Below are positions 53,559-63,281 of a DNA stretch of 64,000 bases, piece after piece. This stretch comes from CAZVQX01 sp964629735 (GTDB lineage: Bacteria; Bacillota_I; Bacilli_A; RF39; UBA660): positions 1-64,000 of the forward strand of contig CAZVQX010000002.1 in NCBI GenBank assembly GCA_964629735.1, in the 5' to 3' direction. Numbering within the stretch: position 1 is the first letter of the stretch; the number at the start of each line of letters is the position of its first letter. Both the position numbers and the translations under genes were made by a program. The notes below the pieces were generated by a model, which was given only the letters and a program-made list of their open reading frames with translations, ran no database searches and was not told the origin of the DNA.

Positions 53559-54029
53559 TTAAAAAATTTCAACTATTTTTACTTTATATTGACCATTTTG
53601 ACTATCGACAGTGGCGATATCTCCTACTGTTAATCCATTGATAGCTTTAGCAATTGGTGATTCATTTGATATTTTATTTTTAAATGGATCAGCTTCTTTA
53701 TTACCAACAATTGAATATTGTTCAATTTCACCATCATCTAAATATTCTAACTTCACACTATTTCCAACTGCTACTTTATCAGTATCAACATTTTTAATAA
53801 TAATAGCTTTTTCAAGAGTATGCTCTAGTTCTTGAATCTTAGCTTCTAACATACCTTGTTCTGTTCTAGCTGAATCATATTCAGCATTTTCACTTAAGTC
53901 ACCTAATGATCTTGCCTCTTTTAAGGCCTCTATAATTTCTGGTCTTTTTTCGAATTTTAAAAAATCTAACTCCTTTTTTAATTCCTCATAACCAGCCTCT
54001 GTTAAATATACTTCTTTTGTATTTGTCAT
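53559..54029 (-). CDS. greA: Transcription elongation factor GreA
   Basis: GreA stimulates cleavage of backtracked RNA by RNA polymerase. The N-terminal coiled coil (residues about 10-75) carries the acidic tip DLSENAEYDSA. The C-terminal FKBP-like domain ends SPIAKAINGLTVGD...YKVKIVEIF. 156 aa is standard. It ends the Bacillus-like alaS-to-greA gene block, though it has its own strong promoter. Confidence 0.97.
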   Translation of the reverse strand: MTNTKEVYLTEAGYEELKKELDFLKFEKRPEIIEALKEARSLGDLSENAEYDSARTEQGMLEAKIQELEHTLEKAIIIKNVDTDKVAVGNSVKLEYLDDGEIEQYSIVGNKEADPFKNKISNESPIAKAINGLTVGDIATVDSQNGQYKVKIVEIF

Positions 54030-54064
54030 TTATATCACCTCTTTAATGTTTTTTTGACCTATCA

Positions 54065-54093
54065 AATATACTATATTATTATTTTTTTGTCAA
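54065..54093 (-). promoter_or_regulatory. Promoter of greA
   Basis: A perfect TTGACA (54088-54093) and TATATT (54065-54070) with a 17-bp spacer, minus strand, about 35 bp upstream of the greA start. Confidence 0.85.
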
Positions 54094-54135
54094 TATTTTC
54101 TTTAAACTATAATACTCATATTTTTTTTAATTATT

Positions 54136-55341
54136 CTAATTAATTTTTTTTCTCATTAAATAATTAGTTTTTACTTCTTCTTCAACTTTAATTTTAACAA
54201 TTTGTTGGGGATGGCGAACAATATCAATTATATTATTATCCTCATCTATTATTTCATCTATTATTAACTCAATTGCATCTTTATCTGGTCCAAATATTTC
54301 AACTATATCACCTTTAGCAAAATAATTTCTTTGTTCAATAGTTGCTAACTGAGTATTTTTATCATAATCTAAAATATATCCTACAAAATCTTGATTTGTT
54401 GTTTCTTCACGACCAATGTAATATTGATAATTAGGATTACATGTAGTATTGAAGAATTGCGGAATTGATTCTCTATTAGCACACCTACTTAAAATCTTTT
54501 CATACTGTTTATTATATTGATAATTTTTAGAATTGTTCCAGTAATTATCTATTACACGTCGATATATTCCAACAACTGTTGCAATATAATAAATCGAACG
54601 CATTCTTCCTTCAATTTTAAAAGATGTTATTCCTAAATCAATTAATTGTGGTATATGCTCTAACATAATTAAATCTTTAGTACAGAAAGTAAAATCTTTT
54701 TCCGCTGTTATATTGTTTAAGTCTTTATCTAGTAAATCAAATTCCCAACGGCAGATTTGACTACATCCACCACGATTAGCATCACGTGCTGTTAAAAAAT
54801 TTGACAGAACACAGCGACCACTCATTGATGCACACATAGCACCGTGAATAAACGTTTCTAATTCCATATCAACATTATCCTTAATAGCCTTTAAATCTTT
54901 ATAACTAGTTTCTCTAGCCATTACAATTCGGGTAACACCTTGTTTTTTCCAAAATGAGGCCGCTTCTATATTTAATGTTGATTGTTGAGTTGATAAATGA
55001 ACTTCCAAATTAGTATGTTTAAGTGCTGTTTTTATAACTGTTGGATCACTTACAATAATTGCATCAACACCTATTTCATCTAATTTTTGTAAATATGTCA
55101 ATAATTGTTCAACTTCTTTATTATGTAAAATAATATTTACTGTTACATAAACTTTTTTATTTAATCCGTGGGCGAACGCTACCGCTTCTCTTATCTCTTC
55201 CATAGTAAAGTTAGCAGCATTGGCACGTAGACCAAACATCTCACCACCAATATATACAGCATCGGCACCATACAATAGTGCGATTTTTAGTCTTTCTAAA
55301 TCACCTGCTGGCGCTAATAATTCTGGTTTTACTTTATTCAT
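54136..55341 (-). CDS. trhP2: tRNA hydroxylation protein, peptidase U32 family (YrrO/TrhP2)
   Basis: The U32 pair YrrN/YrrO of B. subtilis is needed for 5-hydroxyuridine at wobble U34. Here the larger partner shows LLAPAGDLERLKIALLYGADAVYIGG at the start, VHLSTQQSTLN, the U32 signature ETFIHGAMCASMSGRC (about residue 164) and conserved cysteines (GGCSQICRW, TCN) that could hold an Fe-S cluster. 401 aa. It overlaps trhP1 by 8 bp. With TrmR in the same cluster it predicts a tRNA ho5U/mo5U branch. Confidence 0.88.
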   Translation of the reverse strand: MNKVKPELLAPAGDLERLKIALLYGADAVYIGGEMFGLRANAANFTMEEIREAVAFAHGLNKKVYVTVNIILHNKEVEQLLTYLQKLDEIGVDAIIVSDPTVIKTALKHTNLEVHLSTQQSTLNIEAASFWKKQGVTRIVMARETSYKDLKAIKDNVDMELETFIHGAMCASMSGRCVLSNFLTARDANRGGCSQICRWEFDLLDKDLNNITAEKDFTFCTKDLIMLEHIPQLIDLGITSFKIEGRMRSIYYIATVVGIYRRVIDNYWNNSKNYQYNKQYEKILSRCANRESIPQFFNTTCNPNYQYYIGREETTNQDFVGYILDYDKNTQLATIEQRNYFAKGDIVEIFGPDKDAIELIIDEIIDEDNNIIDIVRHPQQIVKIKVEEEVKTNYLMRKKIN

Positions 55342-56209
55342 ACTTCTTCACCTTATAAATTGTTTCTTTATATAAAAATCCTTTATCGGTATTTTTAATA
55401 AGTTGATTAATTTTTTGATCATATTGACTAACGTTTTTATCATTTATCGTTTTAAACATTTTTACTATTTCTAAAAATATTTGGTTATCAATATTATAAG
55501 AGTCTAGTAATAAATAATCTATGTTTTGCCCTTTTAGTTGAATACTTTCTTCTAAACCATTTAAGACATTAGCAGAATAAACAAAAGTACCATCGCTATT
55601 ATCTATAATTGGATATAAACGTCCTTCTTTTTTCATATAGTATTGATTATTTGTTTTATTAATATCAAAGAAATCTAAATAATTATTAACTAAATGCCTA
55701 ATTGATGCAAACATTGGTAAATGACCAAATACTGGAACTATTAATTTCATTTTGGTGTTATTCCTTATTTCTATTATTTCATCATAAGTAATCTCACCTG
55801 ACACTAAGGCATATTTTACCCCAAAATTATACCAATAATTAGTTGTGTCATAATTTGTTACAAAATGTTCTTGAGCCCATACTAGTTCAAGATTTAAATT
55901 TAATTTTTCTTTTAAATTAATAATAGCCATATCATAAAATAAGACACCTGTTATATCTAATTCATTTAATTTTAGTAATGTTTGTTCTAAAGAATTTAAA
56001 TCTTTATTTAACATATTTTTATTTAAAGAAATAAAAACCTCTTTGTTATTATTATTTAAATATTGAATTATTTCAACCATTTCATCTAATGTGTTATAAA
56101 ATGGCAAATTAATACTTAAACCTTCAACACCAATTATAAAAGCATCGCTATCATTTAATAAAGATTTAATCATTTCTTTATTTTTAGGAATTGTAATAAT
56201 CTTTGACAA
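55334..56209 (-). CDS. trhP1: U32-family partner protein (YrrN/TrhP1)
   Basis: A 291-aa U32-like protein lacking the full cysteine set of its neighbour, as is typical of YrrN. Recognisable parts are LELVWAQEHFVTNYDTTNYWYNFGVKYALVSGEIT and LIVPVFGHLPMF, which resemble the U32 barrel. The start is a TTG at 56207-56209 with GGAGG upstream. Function is assigned by synteny: it precedes trhP2 and follows trmR exactly as in B. subtilis. The activity is inferred, not visible in motifs. Confidence 0.82.
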   Translation of the reverse strand: MSKIITIPKNKEMIKSLLNDSDAFIIGVEGLSINLPFYNTLDEMVEIIQYLNNNNKEVFISLNKNMLNKDLNSLEQTLLKLNELDITGVLFYDMAIINLKEKLNLNLELVWAQEHFVTNYDTTNYWYNFGVKYALVSGEITYDEIIEIRNNTKMKLIVPVFGHLPMFASIRHLVNNYLDFFDINKTNNQYYMKKEGRLYPIIDNSDGTFVYSANVLNGLEESIQLKGQNIDYLLLDSYNIDNQIFLEIVKMFKTINDKNVSQYDQKINQLIKNTDKGFLYKETIYKVKKYE

Positions 56210-56230
56210 TTTAAAACCTCCTTTTAAGTA

Positions 56231-56254
56231 TTAAAAAAGTAGCAAATACTACTT
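56231..56254 (-). terminator. Small terminator-like hairpin between trmR and trhP1
   Basis: AAGTAG/CTACTT with a six-base loop and TTTTTTAA on the minus strand, overlapping the trmR stop. It may partially attenuate transcription into trhP1 and trhP2. Confidence 0.6.
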
Positions 56255-56824
56255 CTTTTTGCTTATACTTATTCCATCACCAACATCAATAAATGTAGTT
56301 GTAAATTCTCGATTAGTTTTTAAAAAATCAACATACTTATTAATTTTTTTAACTAATGATTTTAAATTTCTACTCTTTATTTTTTCTACATCTTTTGTTA
56401 AGCCATGAAAATTTATATTATCGGTGATAATTATACCACCTGGCATTAGATTATATTTGAATTTTTCAAAAAAGTCAAGATATTTACTTTTGGCGGCATC
56501 AATAAATATTAAATCAAATTTTTGATTAAGATTAACATTTAAAGCATCGTCTAAAATAATATTTATTTGATTATTTAAATCAAATTCATTAATATTTTTA
56601 ATGGCTTCTAAATACCTTACCTCATCTCTTTCAATCGTTGTTATTTTTATATCATCAGAAATGAGTGCCATTTTGATTGCTGAATAACCAATTGCCGAAC
56701 CTATTTCTAAAATGTTTTTTATATTATTTAACTTTATATAATTAATTAAATAATCAATTCCTTCTTTTTGCATAATTGGAATATTATTTTTTTTAGCGTA
56801 TTCTTCAATGTGTGTTAACGACAT
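56249..56824 (-). CDS. trmR: tRNA 5-hydroxyuridine methyltransferase (TrmR/YrrM)
   Basis: An SAM-dependent O-methyltransferase that turns ho5U34 into mo5U34. The Rossmann motif ILEIGSAIGYSAIKMAL (about residues 38-54), acidic ITTIERDE, DLIFIDAAKSKYLDFFEKF and IITDNINFHG are typical of the family. 191 aa is a little short. It overlaps mltG by 10 bp, and the two U32 proteins that supply its ho5U substrate are next, so substrate and pathway fit well. Confidence 0.88.
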   Translation of the reverse strand: MSLTHIEEYAKKNNIPIMQKEGIDYLINYIKLNNIKNILEIGSAIGYSAIKMALISDDIKITTIERDEVRYLEAIKNINEFDLNNQINIILDDALNVNLNQKFDLIFIDAAKSKYLDFFEKFKYNLMPGGIIITDNINFHGLTKDVEKIKSRNLKSLVKKINKYVDFLKTNREFTTTFIDVGDGISISKKK

Positions 56825-57858
56825 GGAAATAATTTACTAGCCCTAGTTTCATGCTCAGAGTAAGTTTTAAAAAACTCTGTTTTTTGATTATTAGGATCAC
56901 ATACATTTGCTAAAAAATAATAATATTCTGTGTTAGCCGGTTTCAAAGTTGCTACTATGCTTTTCTCACCTGGAGAATTACCCGGACCAATAGGGAGCCC
57001 TGGATATAAATAGGTATTATATGGAGAGTCAGTTTGATTATCTTTATCGGTGTACCTCAATTTATGTTGATTAATAGCATACCCTGTTGTAGCGCAGCTT
57101 TGTAATAAACCATTTGTCTGAGTGTTAGCAGGGCTTAATCGATTATAAAAAACACTTGCAATTAATGGACGATCCTCATCTAAAATCGCCTCATATTCAA
57201 CAACACTTGCTAAAGTTAATATTTCATGAAAAGTATATTTACTATTTTTTATATCATTTTTATATTTATTATAAATCACATCTAACTGATCTAACATTTT
57301 ATATGCGATATATTCTGGTGTCACATTTTTATTCGCTAGTTCATATGTTGATGGAAAAAAATAACCTTCTAATGGATAACGGATTCCATCTTTTTTTATT
57401 TCATCATTTATAAATTCATATTTATCAATTACTTTTCGAACAAATTCTTCACTATTCCAAATTTTCATTAAATCTTCTTTTTTATTATTCGTTACGTTAG
57501 ATGCAATTTCAGCAATTTGTTCTAAATGACGGCCCTCAGGTATAGTAATTGTTAAAGTTTTACAACTTTGGCTTAATTCTTTTACAACCCCTCTTATCCC
57601 CATTTTTGTGCTCAATATATAATCACATTGAGTTAACGGTTTAGGATTGGTTAGTTTAACATGAATTTTATAAAACAGTTTTGATTTGATTAATTTTTTT
57701 TCTTTCAATAAATCAGTAATTGATAAATAAGACATTCCTTCATGGATAACAATTTCTGTTTTTATATCTTTTCTACTAACAGGACCGGTCATATAAATAT
57801 ATATTAGTATTGGTAATAAAATTACTACTATTAAAACTAAAATCTTTTTACTGCTCAT
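56815..57858 (-). CDS. mltG: Endolytic transglycosylase MltG (YceG-like)
   Basis: MltG cuts nascent glycan strands outside the membrane and sets their length. One N-terminal helix (residues about 5-22) leads to a LysM-like region (about 35-110) and the catalytic YceG domain with ILTLASVVEYEA, whose Glu is catalytic (about residue 218). The later SPYNTYLYPGLPIGPGNSPG is canonical. 347 aa. It is located between DUF1292 and trmR as in Bacillus. A weak hairpin sits upstream of its start. Confidence 0.95.
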   Translation of the reverse strand: MSSKKILVLIVVILLPILIYIYMTGPVSRKDIKTEIVIHEGMSYLSITDLLKEKKLIKSKLFYKIHVKLTNPKPLTQCDYILSTKMGIRGVVKELSQSCKTLTITIPEGRHLEQIAEIASNVTNNKKEDLMKIWNSEEFVRKVIDKYEFINDEIKKDGIRYPLEGYFFPSTYELANKNVTPEYIAYKMLDQLDVIYNKYKNDIKNSKYTFHEILTLASVVEYEAILDEDRPLIASVFYNRLSPANTQTNGLLQSCATTGYAINQHKLRYTDKDNQTDSPYNTYLYPGLPIGPGNSPGEKSIVATLKPANTEYYYFLANVCDPNNQKTEFFKTYSEHETRASKLFPCR

Positions 57859-57872
57859 TGTTCACCTCAATA

Positions 57873-57896
57873 TAAAGAGATGAGCTATTGCTCATC
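57873..57896 (-). terminator. Weak terminator-like hairpin between DUF1292 gene and mltG
   Basis: GATGAGC/GCTCATC with a four-base loop, followed by TCTTTAT on the minus strand. The T tail is broken, so it is more likely an attenuator or RNA-stabilising stem than a full terminator. Confidence 0.4.
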
Positions 57897-58175
57897 TTCA
57901 TCTTCTTCTTCAAAATCGTCTTGAATTTCATTTAAGATTGTTTCAACAATAGCCCATTCTTTATCTGATTCAATTGGTTTTAAAATACCTTCTTCACCAT
58001 CTTCTGGATTATAAATTGCAGCATATACTTTAACATTACCATCTTCATCGATTGAATTATCAGTATATACCATATAAGAGTTTCCTGTTTCTTCTGAGTC
58101 AAATGTAAATAAAGCCTCACACTCTATTTCATTACCATCTTCACCAATAATTGTAAAAGTTAATTTTTCTTCCAT
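57885..58175 (-). CDS. DUF1292 family protein (YrzB-like)
   Basis: 96 residues, very acidic. The pattern FTIIGEDGNEIECEALFTFDSEETGNSYMVYTD is typical of DUF1292 proteins. Function unknown. It lies between ruvX and mltG exactly as yrzB in B. subtilis, 1 bp after ruvX. Confidence 0.9.
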   Translation of the reverse strand: MEEKLTFTIIGEDGNEIECEALFTFDSEETGNSYMVYTDNSIDEDGNVKVYAAIYNPEDGEEGILKPIESDKEWAIVETILNEIQDDFEEEDEDEQ

Positions 58176-58176
58176 A

Positions 58177-58599
58177 TTATCTTCCTTTCAATTTATTTAA
58201 ATATGTCTGTAATATTATTACAGCTGAAAGAGTATCTATTTTTTCTTTTCGCTTTTTTCTAGACAAATTAGCCTCTAACATATAATTATTAGCTTCGACA
58301 GTAGTTCGTCTTTCATCCTGCAAAATTACCTCTATATTTAAATTTTGTTTTAACTTTTCTTGAAACTTAATCGTTTCTTGGGCCCTCTCACCCAATGTGT
58401 TATTCATATTTTTTGGGAGACCTAAAATAATTTTATCAATTTTTTCCCGAATGACTATTTCTTCTATTTCTGGGATTATAGAGTCATAATCACTTTCTTG
58501 AAATCTTATTGTTTTTAATGGGCTAGCAATAGTATTTGTTAAATCACTTATAGCAATACCTAATGTTTTAGTACCTAAATCGAACCCTAAAAAACGCAT
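58177..58599 (-). CDS. ruvX: RuvX/YqgF family Holliday junction resolvase-like nuclease
   Basis: An RNase H-fold protein proposed to resolve junctions or mature 16S rRNA in bacteria. Acidic catalytic residues lie in FLGFDLGTKTLGIAISD (Asp about 6), ILQDERRTT (Glu about 97) and KIDTLSAVIILQ (Asp about 121). 140 aa is usual. It starts one base into the reoM stop in a TAATG overlap. Confidence 0.93.
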   Translation of the reverse strand: MRFLGFDLGTKTLGIAISDLTNTIASPLKTIRFQESDYDSIIPEIEEIVIREKIDKIILGLPKNMNNTLGERAQETIKFQEKLKQNLNIEVILQDERRTTVEANNYMLEANLSRKKRKEKIDTLSAVIILQTYLNKLKGR

Positions 58600-58838
58600 T
58601 ATTTTTGATAATTTCTAATTAAGCATTCTAATATTTTAGTACGATCAAACTTTGTGATTTTATTTCTAGCTTCTTTATGACTAGAAATATAACCAGGATC
58701 ACCGCTCATTAAATAACCAACTATTTGATTTACCGGATTATAACCTCTATCTTCTAGTATTTCAATAACTTCTTTAATTGTTTCTTCAATTAAAGCATCT
58801 TGAATAATTTCACTATCATATACTTTTGTTTTATCCAT
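58599..58838 (-). CDS. reoM: IreB/ReoM family regulator (UPF0297)
   Basis: A 79-aa helical protein. IreB and ReoM act downstream of the PASTA kinase PrkA/IreK and control stability of MurA. The core GYNPVNQIVGYLMSGDPGYISSHKEARNKI is almost diagnostic. A Thr at position 4 lies roughly where Listeria ReoM is phosphorylated (Thr7), though that alignment is a guess. It follows alaS as in Bacillus. No kinase gene is seen in the window. Confidence 0.93.
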   Translation of the reverse strand: MDKTKVYDSEIIQDALIEETIKEVIEILEDRGYNPVNQIVGYLMSGDPGYISSHKEARNKITKFDRTKILECLIRNYQK

Positions 58839-58871
58839 ATAATCACTCCCTATAAATACAAATATATTTTA

Positions 58872-61577
58872 TCATTTATTAATATTTTTGACAATATCTT
58901 TTACTGAATCTAAATGTTGGTTGACACTATCAATTAAAGTTCCACCACCTTGGGCATAAGTACCACTTCCGCCACCACTTCCATTTGATTTAATTGCAAT
59001 ATCTTTAATTATTTCACCACAATTTATTTTTTCTTTTAAACTATTAGTTGAGCGCGCAATATAATTAACATTATTATTAACAATATTTGCAATAAATATT
59101 AAGCTGTGTTTATATCTATTTGATAAAGTATTAACTATTTCTTTTAAAACATCAAGCGAATAATCATTAACGCTCATAATAATAGTATCGATATTGTTTA
59201 TTTTTTCTAACTTTTCTTCAAAAACACTTAAATTAGATAAAGCTTTTTTTATCTTAGCATTAACATAATTTTTTTCTAATAATTGAACATTTTCTTTAAT
59301 TTGACTAAGTTCTTTACGATTAAATACAACATCTTTATAAGTTTGAGGTGCATCATGATTAATATCAAAATTAAATTCTAATCTTATTCCTTCTTGATGA
59401 GCTTGTTCAACAATTTTTCTAGCTTTTAGAAGCAGTTTAATCATACTATCATTATATGGTTTTATTGCTGCAAATAATTCATCAGTAATATTACTAGCTG
59501 TCGCACCTTCAATACGATAAATATTATTTCCTTTTGATTCAATATTTTTAACTGCGAAACGACCAATATCTTTCACATTCTCAACATGGGTACCACCACA
59601 TAATTCAACTGAATCAGCTATTGTTAAAACTCTAACTTGATCACCATATTTTTCTTCAAATAAAGCTATTGCCCCTTTTGCTACTGCTTCATCTAGAGAC
59701 ATTATTTCGATTTTGGTTGGTGTTGATTTTTGAATTTTTGAATTAACAATTTCTTCTATTTTTATTACTTCATTATCATTGATTCTTTTATCATAAACAA
59801 AGTCAAAACGAAGTGTGTTTTCATCAACCCGTGAACCAGCTTGAATTATTTTATCGCCAAATAATTCTCTTAAAGCTTTCTGCAAAAGATGAGTTGCACT
59901 GTGGTTTTTCATTATTTTTTGTCTTTTTGTTTCGTCAACTTGAGCAATTACTTCATCGTTTACATTTAATTGTCCTGTAAATTTAACATGATGAAAGTGT
60001 TGGTTATTGGGACCTTTAAATAAATCAATTACTTCAATTGTTTTTCCTTTTATTTCCAATATCCCACTATCTGATACTTGACCACCTGATTCAGCATAAA
60101 ATGGAGTTTCTTCTAAAACTATATAGCCCTCATTCGACAAAGTATTGACAATGTTTTTACCATCAAATAACCCAACAATTTTAGTGCTTACAATTAATTT
60201 TTCATACCCTACAAAAGTACTTTCTGTTTGAAAATTAATTAAATCTTCATTTTGAATATTCATACTATAAACTTCTAAACGTGAAGTTCTTGCTTGTTCT
60301 TGTTGTTTTCTCATACTTTCAGCAAACTCATTTTCGTTAACAGTAAAACCATTTTCGTGTGCGAATTCAATTGTTAGCTCTAATGGAAAACCATAAGTAT
60401 CATATAATTTAAAAGCATCAGCACCACTTATTTTTTTATCAAGATTATTTTTTATTAATTCACTTAATCTTTTTTCACCCTCTATTAAAGTTTTATGAAA
60501 TAATTCTTCTTCATTTTTTATTTTTTCCATAATACTCATTTCATGTTCTTTTAAATATGGGTATGCTTCATTCATTACATCGACGATTGTTGGAACCACT
60601 CTATATATAAAAGGTTCCTCCATTGATAACTTTTTCCCATATCGAATTGCCCGTCTTAATAAACGTCTTAAAACATAATCACGACCACTATTACCAAAAT
60701 TAGCACCATCAGCTAAAGCAAAGGTAACAGTTCTCGTATGCTCAGCAATTACTTTAAATGGCATTGCTTGATTATAAGATTGATTAGTTATTTCTTCAAT
60801 TTTGTTGATAATCGGTATAAATAAATCGGTATCAAAAATAGTATCAACATTTTGAGAAATAACAAGCATTCGCTCTAATCCCATCCCGGTATCAATATTT
60901 TTACTTGGTAATTCTTTATAATCTTTTCGCTCTAAATGTTCTTCCGCATTATACATACTAAATACATTATTCCAAATTTCAATATAACGATCATTTTCAA
61001 GGTCTTCTTTTAAAAGGCGAAGACCTAAACCTTCTTTATCATACTCTTCGCCGCGATCATAAAAAATTTCGCTACATGGCCCGCTTGGTCCTGGCCCAAT
61101 TTCCCAAAAATTACCTTCTAATCGAATAATATGCCCTTCCGGAACTCCTAAACTACGCCATGTTTCATATGCTTCTTCATCAGTTGGATAAATAGTTACA
61201 TATAGTTTGTTTGGATTAATATTTAACCAGTTTTCACTCGTTAAATATTCCCATGACCATGTAATAGCGTCTTTTTTAAAATAATCACCGATTGAAAAAT
61301 TTCCTAACATTTCAAAAAATGTTGCATGACGCGCTGTCTTACCAACATTTTCAATATCATTAGTTCTAATACATTTTTGACAATTAGCCATGCGATCATT
61401 ATTAGGTATTAATGTACCATCAAAATATTTTTTTAATGGAGTAACACCCGCATTAATCCATAATAAAGTAGGATCATTAACGGGAACTAATGAAGCACTT
61501 GGTATTATTTCGTGGTTCTTACTTTTCCAGAAAGAAAACCAAATTTTTCTCATTTCATTATGACTTAACTTTTTCAT
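58872..61577 (-). CDS. alaS: Alanyl-tRNA synthetase
   Basis: AlaRS charges tRNA-Ala. The class II catalytic core begins FWKSKNHEIIPSASLVP with motif 2 in ATFFEMLGNFSIGDYF. The editing domain holds HSATHLLQKAL and CGGTHVENVKDIG, the zinc-ligand set for clearing mischarged Ser. The C-Ala domain ends GGGSGTYAQGGG. 901 aa, full length. It is within one operon with the dNMP kinase-like gene (1-bp overlap). Unlike serS there is no T-box leader at its start. Confidence 0.97.
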   Translation of the reverse strand: MKKLSHNEMRKIWFSFWKSKNHEIIPSASLVPVNDPTLLWINAGVTPLKKYFDGTLIPNNDRMANCQKCIRTNDIENVGKTARHATFFEMLGNFSIGDYFKKDAITWSWEYLTSENWLNINPNKLYVTIYPTDEEAYETWRSLGVPEGHIIRLEGNFWEIGPGPSGPCSEIFYDRGEEYDKEGLGLRLLKEDLENDRYIEIWNNVFSMYNAEEHLERKDYKELPSKNIDTGMGLERMLVISQNVDTIFDTDLFIPIINKIEEITNQSYNQAMPFKVIAEHTRTVTFALADGANFGNSGRDYVLRRLLRRAIRYGKKLSMEEPFIYRVVPTIVDVMNEAYPYLKEHEMSIMEKIKNEEELFHKTLIEGEKRLSELIKNNLDKKISGADAFKLYDTYGFPLELTIEFAHENGFTVNENEFAESMRKQQEQARTSRLEVYSMNIQNEDLINFQTESTFVGYEKLIVSTKIVGLFDGKNIVNTLSNEGYIVLEETPFYAESGGQVSDSGILEIKGKTIEVIDLFKGPNNQHFHHVKFTGQLNVNDEVIAQVDETKRQKIMKNHSATHLLQKALRELFGDKIIQAGSRVDENTLRFDFVYDKRINDNEVIKIEEIVNSKIQKSTPTKIEIMSLDEAVAKGAIALFEEKYGDQVRVLTIADSVELCGGTHVENVKDIGRFAVKNIESKGNNIYRIEGATASNITDELFAAIKPYNDSMIKLLLKARKIVEQAHQEGIRLEFNFDINHDAPQTYKDVVFNRKELSQIKENVQLLEKNYVNAKIKKALSNLSVFEEKLEKINNIDTIIMSVNDYSLDVLKEIVNTLSNRYKHSLIFIANIVNNNVNYIARSTNSLKEKINCGEIIKDIAIKSNGSGGGSGTYAQGGGTLIDSVNQHLDSVKDIVKNINK

Positions 61578-62134
61578 TATATCAAATCCTTCTTTATAAT
61601 TTTATAAACTTCTTTTTCTAAATCATTCAATGTACCATCATTAACAATAGTATAATCATATCCCATATAATCATCTAAATCAATTTCTGATTTATGTTGT
61701 TGTTCGGATAAACTTAATTCATTATTAAGTTGTGGTCGTACAACTTGAATTGATTTGACATTTTCAAACTTAGATTTCGGTATATCTATTTCTAATTTAA
61801 ATCTTGTATCACTTATTGTAATTACATCAAAGAAATATGAATAAACCATAATATCCTCAACTATCCTATTTACAAAAAATAACTGATCGATTTTATTGCG
61901 AATAAGATCAGTCCCTAAAAATTGTAAAAGTTCACGAGGTTTAGTCTCATCATTTCCATCCCAATCACTTATTTTTTTTGCGTACTCTTTAATATACAAA
62001 CTAAATTGCAAATTAATATGCTTTAAGTTATTTTTTTTACAAATTTTATTAATTGTAGTTGCAACTGTGTCTTTACCACTTCTTGCCTTGCCAGCAATTA
62101 TATATATTTTAGGCTTTGTTGTTTTTATTTCCAT
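61577..62134 (-). CDS. P-loop deoxynucleoside monophosphate kinase-like protein
   Basis: An approximately 185-aa P-loop protein. IIAGKARSGKDTVAT (residues about 13-27) is the Walker A. A later ITISDTRFKLEID and the closing DYTIVNDGTLNDLEKEVYKII are the pattern I associate with phage-type dNMP kinases and dephospho-CoA kinase-like proteins. The exact substrate is uncertain. Start at 62132-62134 behind GGAGG, not the upstream alternative. It is inserted between the AI-2E-type transporter gene and alaS. Confidence 0.7.
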   Translation of the reverse strand: MEIKTTKPKIYIIAGKARSGKDTVATTINKICKKNNLKHINLQFSLYIKEYAKKISDWDGNDETKPRELLQFLGTDLIRNKIDQLFFVNRIVEDIMVYSYFFDVITISDTRFKLEIDIPKSKFENVKSIQVVRPQLNNELSLSEQQHKSEIDLDDYMGYDYTIVNDGTLNDLEKEVYKIIKKDLI

Positions 62135-62154
62135 AAATACCTCCATTATTAAAG

Positions 62155-63270
62155 TTATAGTTGTGCGAATTTCTCTTTAAAAAATGAAAAAACAAGTTTA
62201 GTAGTAGCAATAATTGGTGTTGATAAAATCATACCTATTATTCCCCAAAAATAACCAAATATTAAAAGTCCAAGAATGACAGTTACTGGATGTAATTTCA
62301 TCATTTTGCTCATTAATAATGGTTGAATAAAATTACCTTCAATAAACTGTACAATAACAATTATTAACAATACAAATATACCAATTTGTGTGCTTTGACT
62401 AAAAGCAACAATTACAGCTGGTATACCACCAATATAAGGACCAATAAAAGGAATTATATTAGTTATTCCACAAAACAAACTAAATAATAAAGCTCCTTTT
62501 AGGCCGGCTAGTGAAAAACCAATCGCACTTATTAAAAATATTATAGTTGCTCCCAATAACATTCCCTGAACGAATTTGCGCATTGATAAATTCAATTCAT
62601 TAGTAAATTCTCGAGCATCATTTTGATATTTTATTGGAAACATCGTAATAATTAATTCATTTACATTTTCAAAACTATTTAATAGATAAAAACCAATGAC
62701 TAAACTAACTAAAAAAACACCGATACCTGAGAAAAAGGCTTTTATAAAATCAATTGTTAATTTTGGTAAATTAGTTGGTAATTCATTACCAATTGTTTCT
62801 AAAAAAGCAAATATTTCATTTTTAATTATTTGAACATCTAAATCACTATTAATGGAAATTTTATCAAATAAATTATTAATCCAACCATTAAAAGTTTCTA
62901 ATATTGATGGTATAGTTTTGGCAAAATCGTTTATTTGATCATTTAATATTGGAATAATTGCACTTATTAAAATAACTATTAAACCAATAAAGATAATATA
63001 AACAATGATTGCACCATAGCTTCTTTTAATTCCTTTTTGTTGTAAATATTTAACAAAAGGATCAAATAGCCAAGCAATAAATATTCCAATAAAAAGTGGG
63101 GATAAGATTTTTAAAACTGTTAAAACAAAATTGAAAAGATGTAACTCTTTTACAATTCCTAAGATTAAATATAAACTTAGAAAAATAATAAATATATAAA
63201 CAATTTTCAAGATTTTTTTTGTTAAAACCATTATTTCTTCAACATCTTTAGTTTTGCTTTTTTTAAACAT
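62155..63270 (-). CDS. AI-2E family (PerM) transporter
   Basis: 371 residues with about eight membrane helices and a central extracellular domain (about 130-195). The segments FNELNLSMRKFVQGMLLGATIIF-like and LFCGITNIIPFIGPYIGGIPA (about 265-285) are hallmark regions of the family. Members include the autoinducer-2 exporter TqsA and various Na+/H+ or unknown exporters, so substrate cannot be given. The start is 11 bp after the peptidase gene. Confidence 0.88.
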   Translation of the reverse strand: MFKKSKTKDVEEIMVLTKKILKIVYIFIIFLSLYLILGIVKELHLFNFVLTVLKILSPLFIGIFIAWLFDPFVKYLQQKGIKRSYGAIIVYIIFIGLIVILISAIIPILNDQINDFAKTIPSILETFNGWINNLFDKISINSDLDVQIIKNEIFAFLETIGNELPTNLPKLTIDFIKAFFSGIGVFLVSLVIGFYLLNSFENVNELIITMFPIKYQNDAREFTNELNLSMRKFVQGMLLGATIIFLISAIGFSLAGLKGALLFSLFCGITNIIPFIGPYIGGIPAVIVAFSQSTQIGIFVLLIIVIVQFIEGNFIQPLLMSKMMKLHPVTVILGLLIFGYFWGIIGMILSTPIIATTKLVFSFFKEKFAQL

Positions 63271-63281
63271 ATAATCACCTT

